A stretch of DNA of 5,732 nt from Spirochaetes bacterium GWF1_49_6 (lineage in GTDB: Bacteria > Spirochaetota > Brevinematia > Brevinematales > GWF1-51-8): assembly GCA_001829395.1 (NCBI GenBank), contig MIBD01000136.1, positions 1-5,732 of the forward strand. Direction: 5' to 3'. This document shows positions 1 to 5,392 of the stretch, piece after piece. The position numbers and the translations under genes are program-made. Position 1 is the first letter of the stretch. The number at the start of each line of letters is the position of its first letter. The notes under the pieces are model-generated. The model was given only the letters and a program-made list of their open reading frames with translations. It was not told the origin of the DNA and searched no databases.

Positions 1-24
1 TAAAACTTCTGCTTTGATGGTCAT
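1..24 (-). CDS. N-terminal fragment of a minus-strand gene, running off the left edge
   Basis: Only the first eight codons are inside the window, reading MTIKAEVL from an ATG at 24-22. The start is supported by a strong Shine-Dalgarno (GGAGGA on the minus strand, plus-strand 31-36) placed 6 bases upstream. No function can be assigned from eight residues. The gene begins in the AT-rich left domain of the window. The region behind it holds a TATAAT-like hexamer (minus strand, 47-42), but this lies too close to the Shine-Dalgarno to be its -10 box unless the leader is nearly absent, so I do not call a promoter. Confidence 0.6.
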
Positions 25-87
25 TTGTTTTCCTCCATATTATTATACTACAAATTGACCATTTACACAGTTTTTTCTATACCCTCG

Positions 88-180
88 ATTAATGAATATA
101 AACTTCCAAAAACATCTGCTCAATATGAGATTGATATGAAGAAACTACCAGAGTTGTATACAAAACTAAATGAGTTTTAG
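88..180 (+). pseudogene. possible 3' remnant of an AT-rich gene
   Basis: The plus-strand frame that ends at TAG 178-180 is open back to position 4 and has no plausible start codon or ribosome binding site. Its last ~30 residues have a protein-like, lysine-rich amphipathic composition, including the pieces INEYKLPKTS and KKLPELYTKLNEF just before the stop, unlike the shadow frames elsewhere. This could be the C-terminal tail of a gene whose front part was lost, replaced by the minus-strand gene at 24-1. It could equally be chance in DNA of about 29% G+C. I do not recognise the family. Confidence 0.2.
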
Positions 181-202
181 TACAGTTGTATGTACCTATC
201 CT

Positions 203-240
203 ATCCGTGAGAATCGGCGTTACCCGTGCAATCCGTGTGA
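203..240. repeat. short imperfect tandem repeat, ATCCGTG type
   Basis: Four imperfect units of 9-10 bases follow one another: ATCCGTGAGA (203), ATCGGCGTT (213), ACCCGTGCA (222) and ATCCGTGTGA (231). No coding frame or promoter is associated with it. Arrays of this ATCCGTG wording occur as dispersed intergenic repeats in many bacterial genomes (from general knowledge, not checked here). It lies immediately right of the AT-rich domain and may mark that boundary. Confidence 0.5.
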
Positions 241-264
241 AAATTGGGTCGGTATAATGCACCC

Positions 265-342
265 TCATCCTTCGACAGGCCGACTCCGCCATCCATGGCT
301 CTTATCGGTACTCCCCCCATCCATGGGAGTCGCTCAGGATGA
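265..342. repeat. hairpin-forming dispersed repeat interrupted by a second inverted repeat
   Basis: The outer arms TCATCCT (265-271) and AGGATGA (336-342) are perfectly complementary. Between them lies a nested pair, CGACTCC (281-287) and GGAGTCG (326-332). The nested segment also carries a ten-base direct repeat CCATCCATGG at 289-298 and 317-326, each copy containing the palindrome CCATGG. Removing 281-333 would leave an uninterrupted element reading CCTTCGACAGGC-TCAGGATGAC, close to the copy at 5681-5702. It lies downstream of the minus-strand lipoprotein gene and could form a 3' RNA structure, but no U-run follows on that strand, so I do not call it a terminator. Confidence 0.6.
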
Positions 343-361
343 CGGAAAAATTTTCCCTATC

Positions 362-417
362 ACTTCTAACTTTATACTTTTTACTTCTCACTTCTCACTT
401 CTCACTTGTTACTTTAT
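362..417. repeat. heptameric tandem repeat, eight units beginning ACTT
   Basis: Eight consecutive 7-base units are in perfect register: ACTTCTA, ACTTTAT, ACTTTTT, three copies of ACTTCTC (383-403), ACTTGTT and ACTTTAT. ACTTTAT recurs at 369 and 411, exactly six units apart. On the minus strand each unit reads NNNAAGT. The array overlaps the 3' end of the lipoprotein gene: the stop codon (397-395) and the last few codons, encoding VTSEK, are made of repeat units. Heptameric repeats of this wording are known as dispersed elements in other bacteria (general knowledge). Unit count could vary between strains. Confidence 0.75.
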
Positions 418-1618
418 ACCACACCAGTACCCCGTAATGATCGGAGACCTGCTTGAACGCCGCGTCCCAATCCGGCGCGCCGGTGAATAGCCTCTGCGCG
501 AGCACGGGAACAATGGTTTTCCCGATCAGGAACTGGTAGTCGATACGCGACCCGGATGTGGTACCGTCGGCCTTCCCGCCGGGATTCGACGCCCGGTACG
601 CGTCGGTATAAAGGTATTCCTCGGTCATCTGTTTATATCCGGGGGTATCGAAGTTCATATTGAAGTCCCCGCAGATCAGGAAAATGCCCGGCGCTTCGGA
701 GGAATATTTCGCCCATTCGTTGAGCGCCGCAAGCTGCGCGGACTGGACGCCGCCCCAGCTCACATGCACCGATACGAAACGGAGAAGCCCGACACCGGGC
801 ATATCGAAATACGACATCGCCGCCATCCGGGAATCGATGCTGTTTTTCGCGGTCTGCTGGGAGATATACTGCGATTGGGGACTTTTCATCGGGTACGATT
901 TTTTACTGAGTACCGCGACCCCTTCTTCCCATACCCCCCACCCGTAATGCGCCCAATCCCAGAATACGTTATATTCCTGACTGTATTTCTTCTTCAGCGT
1001 ATCAGTGATAATTTTCGCCATATTGTCCGAGCGGATAGTCACCCCGTACCATTCGGCGGCCTTGTTGGACGACGAATGCTGGGCGCATTCCTGGAACGCC
1101 ACGAAGTCGGCGTCGGCTTTCGCGATAGTCTCGGCGACATATCCGAGCTTCGCGAGGGGGTCTTTCTCCTGATAAGTATGGAGGTTCAGCGTCAGCACGT
1201 CGAACATCCCGGCTGGCTTTTCACCCTTCACGGGGTCGTAGGGGTAGATAATCCCGTCCTTGATCCATACCTCGGCAAGTGTCGTGCGGTACGCGGAGGC
1301 GGCGTTATTCGACGGGTACCATTTCGCGCCGTCGATACGGAAATAAAAACGGAGTTCCTTGATATTGGTGACAGTGACAGTCATCCACGCGCCGTCCTTC
1401 TTCATCGGCGCGGGCTCCTTCAGCCATCCGCTGTCGGCGAGGTAAATCATCCCCGCGGACGCGAAGCTGTTATCGTAGAGGCGGACGGTGATATCGATGA
1501 GGGGAAGTTTCTGCATAAACGGGTCCTCTTTTTTCTGCGGTTTTATTTCAGACTTTTCCGCTCCCGACGAGCAGGAGAGGACAAGCGCGGTCAGGAGAAA
1601 TAACAGGATACTTTTCAT
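395..1618 (-). CDS. secreted lipoprotein, endonuclease/exonuclease/phosphatase superfamily
   Basis: The 407-residue product starts with a short basic and hydrophobic signal ending in VLSC, with Cys16 as the likely lipidated residue, so it should be anchored to a membrane outside the cytoplasm. Residues about 38-130 form a beta-rich domain with aromatic positions (W65, W78, F91/F93, W100) that loosely resembles a starch-binding module; this is inference. Residues about 138-402 form a complete EEP catalytic domain: N145 (LNLHTY), E177 (FQE), R264, H285 (VSVHVSW), D318 and N320 (GDFN), D360 (SRIDY) and the D393-H394 pair (SDH). Metal-dependent phosphoester cleavage is therefore expected. The family includes DNases, sphingomyelinases and inositol phosphatases, and the substrate cannot be read from sequence. 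The start is fixed by AAGGAGG (1630-1624), five bases before ATG. The last five residues come from the heptad repeat. Confidence 0.9.
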   Translation of the reverse strand: MKSILLFLLTALVLSCSSGAEKSEIKPQKKEDPFMQKLPLIDITVRLYDNSFASAGMIYLADSGWLKEPAPMKKDGAWMTVTVTNIKELRFYFRIDGAKWYPSNNAASAYRTTLAEVWIKDGIIYPYDPVKGEKPAGMFDVLTLNLHTYQEKDPLAKLGYVAETIAKADADFVAFQECAQHSSSNKAAEWYGVTIRSDNMAKIITDTLKKKYSQEYNVFWDWAHYGWGVWEEGVAVLSKKSYPMKSPQSQYISQQTAKNSIDSRMAAMSYFDMPGVGLLRFVSVHVSWGGVQSAQLAALNEWAKYSSEAPGIFLICGDFNMNFDTPGYKQMTEEYLYTDAYRASNPGGKADGTTSGSRIDYQFLIGKTIVPVLAQRLFTGAPDWDAAFKQVSDHYGVLVWYKVTSEK

Positions 1619-1635
1619 CGCGGCCTCCTTATAAC

Positions 1636-1659
1636 GGCACTTCGGCTTCGCTCAGTGCC
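1636..1659. repeat. hairpin in the lipoprotein leader, related to the edge repeats
   Basis: Arms GGCACT (1636-1641) and AGTGCC (1654-1659) enclose a 12-base loop TCGGCTTCGCTC. The core wording, CTTCGGC followed by GCTCAG, is shared with the element at 5681-5702 and in looser form with 265-342, although the arms differ, so the stem is kept while the bases change. It lies between the predicted transcription start of the lipoprotein gene (about 1662) and its Shine-Dalgarno (1630-1624). It would therefore be in the 5' untranslated RNA and could affect translation or stability. Confidence 0.5.
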
Positions 1660-1668
1660 CGTAATTAT

Positions 1669-1697
1669 ATTATCGCACAGGGCGGAGAATTTGGCAA
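1669..1697 (-). promoter_or_regulatory. sigma-70-like promoter of the lipoprotein gene
   Basis: On the minus strand, TTGCCA (1697-1692) and GATAAT (1674-1669) are separated by 17 bases, close to the TTGACA/TATAAT consensus. Transcription would start near 1662, giving a leader of about 44 bases that holds the hairpin at 1636-1659 and the Shine-Dalgarno. It lies in the 149-base gap after the acetyltransferase gene, so the lipoprotein gene probably has independent transcription. An alternative TATAAT at 1669-1664 has no good -35 partner. Confidence 0.55.
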
Positions 1698-1767
1698 GCT
1701 ACCGGTTTAACGCCTCCCGTTATCTATCGCTCAAATAACCTTGACGGCGGGCGCACTTGGAAAACAC

Positions 1768-2316
1768 TTACAGCAGCCGTTTCGCCATCAGGATGTCCGG
1801 TTTGCCGATCCCGTTCGCGTCCGGGATAACCCCTACTATAATATAGCCGTTCTTTATATAGAATTCATACGGGTGTCCGGCGAGGTTTTTTATACCGTCA
1901 ATCTCCTTCCATAGATTATCGTAGAGATTTTTCCCGGAGAGGCTCGTCCGTCCGGTTTCGTCGTCGGCGCCCAGAAACAGGGTGACACCCCCGAGGAGCT
2001 TTACCTCGGATTCCAGCCGTCGGAGGAGGGATGCTCCGACGCCCTTTCCCTGATAGGGTATATCCACCACAATCGGGTGAAGCTCCCATCCGGTAGTTCC
2101 GTATTGCGGGCGCGCCCCCGTCCATCCCGCGAGGGACTGCCCGTCGTATGCGGCGAGAACCACCCTGCCGGGTTCGAGGCATTCCCGTACCGTGCTCTCC
2201 GCGGATTTCATATCCGGCCAGGAATCCGGTGAGAGTTCGACGAATGTTTCCATTAGGATTCGCGCCGCCGGAAGGATAAATTCATGGCCCGGATCCGCAA
2301 TTTGTTTGATTGTCAT
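1768..2316 (-). CDS. aac(6'): GNAT acetyltransferase of the AAC(6')-Ii aminoglycoside 6'-N-acetyltransferase type
   Basis: The 182-residue product is a single GNAT domain that transfers acetyl from acetyl-CoA to an amine, presumably in the cytoplasm. The acetyl-CoA pyrophosphate loop is visible as QGKGVG (89-94). From memory it matches the chromosomal AAC(6')-Ii of Enterococcus faecium, also 182 residues, over almost its whole length: PQYG-TGWELHP (70-81), a GAD/GTD-D segment (116-119), LYD (131-133), HPYEFY (148-153), GY-IVGV-P-ANG (157-169) and KPDI-MAK (172-179). E78 and H80 correspond to Glu72 and His74, which line the Ii active site. Aminoglycoside 6'-acetylation is the best prediction, but a metabolic amine may be the native substrate. 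The ATG at 2316 is preceded by a G-rich, imperfect Shine-Dalgarno (GGGGGCGG). No transposon, integron or resistance neighbours are seen, so it looks resident. Confidence 0.85.
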   Translation of the reverse strand: MTIKQIADPGHEFILPAARILMETFVELSPDSWPDMKSAESTVRECLEPGRVVLAAYDGQSLAGWTGARPQYGTTGWELHPIVVDIPYQGKGVGASLLRRLESEVKLLGGVTLFLGADDETGRTSLSGKNLYDNLWKEIDGIKNLAGHPYEFYIKNGYIIVGVIPDANGIGKPDILMAKRLL

Positions 2317-2345
2317 TTGCCGCCCCCGTGAAAGTATTCAAATAT

Positions 2346-2373
2346 ATTATCTTACAAAGCGATGGAATTGCAA
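2346..2373 (-). promoter_or_regulatory. sigma-70-like promoter of the acetyltransferase gene
   Basis: On the minus strand, TTGCAA (2373-2368) and GATAAT (2351-2346) are separated by 16 bases. The -10 hexamer is identical to that before the lipoprotein gene. Transcription would begin near 2339, giving a leader of roughly 23 bases before ATG 2316. TTGCAA is its own reverse complement, so this -35 box reads the same on both strands of the divergent spacer. Confidence 0.5.
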
Positions 2374-2461
2374 TAGACTTGGTGAAAAATTTATTCGGAG
2401 GGCTTCTATTCGGGTGAAAAACGAATCTTCTACTAGCAAAAGTAATAAAATTTTCCCGTTC

Positions 2462-2504
2462 TTAAACTATTATCCTGTACATATCGATAATTCTAATATA
2501 CAAT
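2462..2504 (+). promoter_or_regulatory. candidate promoter region of the metallo-hydrolase gene
   Basis: Two weak alternatives fit the plus strand. One is TGTACA (2476-2481), 17 bases, TACAAT (2499-2504), which would start near 2511. The other is TTAAAC (2462-2467), 18 bases, GATAAT (2486-2491); it shares the GATAAT -10 of the other promoters here but has a poor -35. I cannot choose between them. The rest of the 211-base divergent spacer (2317-2527) holds the acetyltransferase promoter, a five-base inverted repeat ATTCG/CGAAT (2408-2412 and 2422-2426) and a CTTCTA direct repeat (2403 and 2427). I see no gene in it. Confidence 0.3.
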
Positions 2505-2527
2505 AAATGGAGAGATAGAGGGAGTGT

Positions 2528-5113
2528 ATGGCTACTACCGAACTTAAAAATGATTACCAGAAGCTGAACGCCTTTAAAGCCGAGATAGCGGGAATATTCA
2601 AAGGGACGTTCATATCCAATTCTGACGCATTGGCCGAGAAAATATGGGAACACTGCACGTCCCAATCGATCGACATCAGTCTCGTGGGGTTGTCGTCCGT
2701 CTATTCGGCCGAGATCAACGCTATAAAGACCAATAAACAAATCGATGAACAATGCCGTGCGGTAAACCTGTTCCTTGAAAAAATGAATATCGATCCCGCG
2801 TTTCAGGCGTTCAACCGGGGCAATAAAATCGCCCTCGAAACCGTGAAAATGGAAATCGTCAAACCTCGGACGGTCGCGTTACAGGTAAACGACAAGGGCG
2901 AAAAGATTTTCATTAACGCCGCTCCCGAATTGGCGAAAACCTTCCTCGGCAGAAACGAGAAAGTCCCCCAATGCGTCGTACTCCCGAGGAAAACGTTCCG
3001 CGAGCACCTGAATTTCGCTGAAATAGAATTCCTGATATACACGAACTGGCTCTTCCAGAAACAACAGAAAGTCGTCATCATCTGCTCCGGGGAGCAGGAG
3101 ATTCGCCTGCGAAAAATCATCCAACTGACGTTATTCGGCCCCGACTATGACGCGCTTCTCCGGACGGAGAAAGACCCCCGGATGATCAAGGACTATCGGC
3201 GGATGCGTTCGTTCCGGGAGATTCTCGCGCTGCGCGACGATGCCGGTAAAAAATACGAACTGGACGATTTTATCGGGTTCATCCATTTCGTGGGAGACCG
3301 CGCGGAAATCCCCATGCCGTCGGGCGATGTATTCACCGTGGTCGAAGACCCCAAGAATCCAGAGGATATCTTTTATATATATAAAGAAAGCCACCTGATT
3401 GCGCGAGTGGATTTATACCGTTCGAATAAGCAGGAAATCGACTGTCCGGTCGAACGTTATCCGGTAAGCTACGACGAACTGGGGATATATATCCTCGATT
3501 CCGGCACCGGTTTCTCGCCGGATAAGCACACGACCAGCTTCGTCCTGTGGCTATCGGGTATTCCCATCCTGGTCGACCCGATGGCATACTCGGACGAGTA
3601 CCTGCGGAGGAAGGGGCTCCCCCATCAGTCCATCCGTTATATATTTCCGTCGCATATGCACGCCGACCATGATCAGGGGCTGTACAATTACCTGCTGAAC
3701 GGCGAAAAAATTATCATCATGGGGCCGCAGATAGTGGTGGATCAGGCGATAGAAAAAATCGCGGCGACCATCAATATGCCGATGGAAGAAGCGAAACAAA
3801 CCGTCAAGACGCTGATTCTACCGGTGGAAAAACGAGTCCCGTTACCGGGATTCGAGAATATCGACATCGAGGTCACATTCGGCCTGCACTCCATCCCGAC
3901 TACCATGTTCAAGGTGTATTATAAGGACGCCGCCGGGAAAACCGTCAAATCGCTCGGGTATTCCGGCGATACTCTGTACGACCCTGAGAAATACGAGGAG
4001 TGGTTCGCGCAGGGGAAAATCGACAGGGAGACTATCGATACCCTCAAGTCGTTCTTCAAGGATGTGGATATTATTATCCATGAGGCGGGCGGCGGGTACA
4101 TCCATACGGAATATAAAAAGTTCGCGAAAGACCACCCCGAGAAGGAAATTTACTGGGTGCACACTCAGGATACGAAGGCCGACAAGGGTACTATCGTACA
4201 GGCGGGCGACCATTTTTCGTTTATCGCGGAAGACCCGAATAAGAAACTCCAGCGTTATATGAAACTGTTCGATAAAGCCCCGCTGTTCGGGGAGCTCTCC
4301 GCCAGCGAGAAGCTGGAACTTTCCATGCTGACCTCCAACGATAAGGGGGTTTCGATCGAACGGTATGAAGCGGGCGAGATTATTATGAAAGAGGGCGATC
4401 TGCCGAAGGATCGTTCGGTATATATCATATCGCGCGGGACTATCGACCTTTATAAAAACAACGAGGGTATCGACGAATATATCGGGGTGTCGCTCGGCGA
4501 GGGGCAGCCGCTCGGGGAGATGGCGCAGTTCCAGAATAACCAGGGACGCCGGTGCGCTACAGTCAAGGCGCTGTCGGGAGTCGAGCTGATCAAGGTCAGC
4601 GAGGATATTTTCACCAAGTTCTACCAGAAATTCGAGGAAGGCTACCGGAAATACGCGACCCTCCGTGACGCGATGGACGCGCGTAATTCGCCGTTCAAGA
4701 GCCTCAGTCAAGAGGTCAAGGATGCCATCGCGGTCAATATGGAGATGGAAGAGGTCAAGCCCAAGGATTATATCATCCGAAGGGAGCGCTCGCATAACCG
4801 GAAACTTTTCCTGATAACGCGCGGATGTGTGGCGGTGATAGTCGACCGGAACGGGGTGGGCTACCGTGTCGGGAAGGGGCAGGTGCTCGGCGAAATGAGT
4901 CTGCTCGAGGACGGGACTCCCCCATCGGCGGACGTGATCGCGATGCAGGATCATGCCGATAAAACCGCCCCCGTGGTGCTTTACTCGCTGTCGAAGGAAA
5001 AATTCGATAAACTAAAGAAGGAATACCCGGTCATCTACTACGTCCTCGACGGCCTGCGGAAGGATCGCCAGCGCCAGAACGAGATCGCGGTGCAGAAGAA
5101 CTGTTATTTGTAG
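2528..5113 (+). CDS. metallo-beta-lactamase-fold hydrolase fused to two cyclic-nucleotide-binding domains
   Basis: This 861-residue protein has no signal peptide or membrane segment and is probably cytoplasmic. Residues 1 to about 310 are a region I do not recognise. Residues about 315-575 form a metallo-beta-lactamase fold: HMHADH (376-381), then H454, D481 in GYSGD, and H545 as likely metal ligands, with an IIIHEA segment (515-520) reminiscent of RNase Z-like and phosphodiesterase-like members. Residues about 583-705 are a cyclic-nucleotide-binding domain with a normal phosphate cassette (LGEMA at 662-666 with E664; RRCAT at 674-678 with R675). Residues about 722-835 are a second such domain with LGEMSLL (787-793) but PPSAD where the arginine should be. 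The likely role is a hydrolase controlled by cAMP or cGMP; the substrate is unknown. ATG 2528 is chosen because GAGG (2518-2521) lies six bases upstream and an in-frame TAG at 2516 closes the frame. It is divergent from the acetyltransferase gene and appears monocistronic. Confidence 0.88.
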   Translation: MATTELKNDYQKLNAFKAEIAGIFKGTFISNSDALAEKIWEHCTSQSIDISLVGLSSVYSAEINAIKTNKQIDEQCRAVNLFLEKMNIDPAFQAFNRGNKIALETVKMEIVKPRTVALQVNDKGEKIFINAAPELAKTFLGRNEKVPQCVVLPRKTFREHLNFAEIEFLIYTNWLFQKQQKVVIICSGEQEIRLRKIIQLTLFGPDYDALLRTEKDPRMIKDYRRMRSFREILALRDDAGKKYELDDFIGFIHFVGDRAEIPMPSGDVFTVVEDPKNPEDIFYIYKESHLIARVDLYRSNKQEIDCPVERYPVSYDELGIYILDSGTGFSPDKHTTSFVLWLSGIPILVDPMAYSDEYLRRKGLPHQSIRYIFPSHMHADHDQGLYNYLLNGEKIIIMGPQIVVDQAIEKIAATINMPMEEAKQTVKTLILPVEKRVPLPGFENIDIEVTFGLHSIPTTMFKVYYKDAAGKTVKSLGYSGDTLYDPEKYEEWFAQGKIDRETIDTLKSFFKDVDIIIHEAGGGYIHTEYKKFAKDHPEKEIYWVHTQDTKADKGTIVQAGDHFSFIAEDPNKKLQRYMKLFDKAPLFGELSASEKLELSMLTSNDKGVSIERYEAGEIIMKEGDLPKDRSVYIISRGTIDLYKNNEGIDEYIGVSLGEGQPLGEMAQFQNNQGRRCATVKALSGVELIKVSEDIFTKFYQKFEEGYRKYATLRDAMDARNSPFKSLSQEVKDAIAVNMEMEEVKPKDYIIRRERSHNRKLFLITRGCVAVIVDRNGVGYRVGKGQVLGEMSLLEDGTPPSADVIAMQDHADKTAPVVLYSLSKEKFDKLKKEYPVIYYVLDGLRKDRQRQNEIAVQKNCYL

Positions 5114-5157
5114 CCAGAGTCCTCTATGTGTCCTGAAAATTACACAGAATAATTTAC

Positions 5158-5175
5158 GGCAATCGGGGAATTGCC
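5158..5175. other. inverted repeat overlapping the toxin-antitoxin -35 box, possible operator
   Basis: Perfect six-base arms GGCAAT (5158-5163) and ATTGCC (5170-5175) flank a six-base loop CGGGGA. The right arm shares five of its bases with the -35 hexamer TTGCCA of the following promoter. Antitoxin or toxin-antitoxin complexes commonly bind such palindromes to repress their own operons, so an operator is plausible. It could instead act as a weak transcription-end hairpin for the metallo-hydrolase gene (stop at 5113), but no T-run follows it. Confidence 0.4.
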
Positions 5176-5199
5176 ATCTTAAAGGATTTATGGTATACT
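5171..5199 (+). promoter_or_regulatory. sigma-70-like promoter of the toxin-antitoxin operon
   Basis: TTGCCA (5171-5176), a 17-base spacer and TATACT (5194-5199), with an extended -10 TG at 5191-5192, make this the best-formed promoter in the window. Transcription would start near 5206, about 13 bases before the antitoxin ATG. That is downstream of the in-frame GTG at 5204, which argues against the GTG as a start. Confidence 0.65.
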
Positions 5200-5218
5200 T
5201 TTCGTGAGAGAGGAAAAT

Positions 5219-5389
5219 ATGGAAGGGATAAAGTTTATCAATGACGAAAGCGGCAATAAAACGGCGGTCGTTATCGACCTCAAGGAACACGCCGGGATTT
5301 GGGAAGATTTTTATGACGGTTTAGTCAGCGAATCGCGGAAGAACGAACCGGCGGTTTCATGGGATAAGATTCGTAAAAATAAATCATAA
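5219..5389 (+). CDS. small antitoxin of a RelE/ParE-type toxin-antitoxin pair
   Basis: The product has 56 residues. It should bind and neutralise the toxin encoded immediately downstream and may help repress the operon. Its layout is that of the short antitoxins seen beside RelE-type toxins: a beta-strand opening (KFINDESGNKTAVVIDL), then an acidic helix with aromatic residues (EHAGIWEDFYDGL), then ERK-like and SWDKIRKN segments near the end. ATG 5219 is chosen over the in-frame GTG at 5204 because AGAGGA (5209-5214) is correctly placed before it and the promoter puts the RNA start near 5206. The stop (5387-5389) is three bases from the toxin ATG, so the two genes are probably translationally coupled. 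No clear DNA-binding motif is visible in so short a protein. Confidence 0.65.
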   Translation: MEGIKFINDESGNKTAVVIDLKEHAGIWEDFYDGLVSESRKNEPAVSWDKIRKNKS

Positions 5390-5392
5390 CCT

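Noticed and set aside
89..292. Minus-strand open frame of 67 codons
   Set aside because: It crosses the AT-rich region, the ATCCGTG repeat and part of the nested hairpin, and it has no ribosome binding site; the translation looks random.
203..417. CRISPR array
   Set aside because: The repeats are 7-10 bases and directly abutting, with no spacers of uniform length and no cas genes nearby.
764..1603. Plus-strand open frame of 279 codons
   Set aside because: It is antisense to the lipoprotein gene, whose EEP catalytic residues are all present on the minus strand; the plus-strand translation shows no recognisable motif.
1712..1752. Terminator after the acetyltransferase gene
   Set aside because: GTTAT/ATAAC with outer GCCTCCCGT/ACGGCGGGC can pair imperfectly, but the stem has mismatches and no U-run follows on the minus strand.
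1..2316. Duplication relationship between the gene starting at 24 and the acetyltransferase starting at 2316, both beginning MTIK
   Set aside because: The match covers only four residues and the following codons differ, so it is not evidence of homology.
3842..4954. Long open frame of 370 codons on the minus strand
   Set aside because: It lies wholly antisense to the metallo-hydrolase gene, whose motifs occupy the other strand. The translation is rich in His, Arg and Leu with no family motif and no ribosome binding site, as expected of a shadow frame.
5204..5218. GTG 5204 as the antitoxin start
   Set aside because: It would precede the predicted RNA start near 5206 and would place the Shine-Dalgarno inside the coding region; ATG 5219 fits both.
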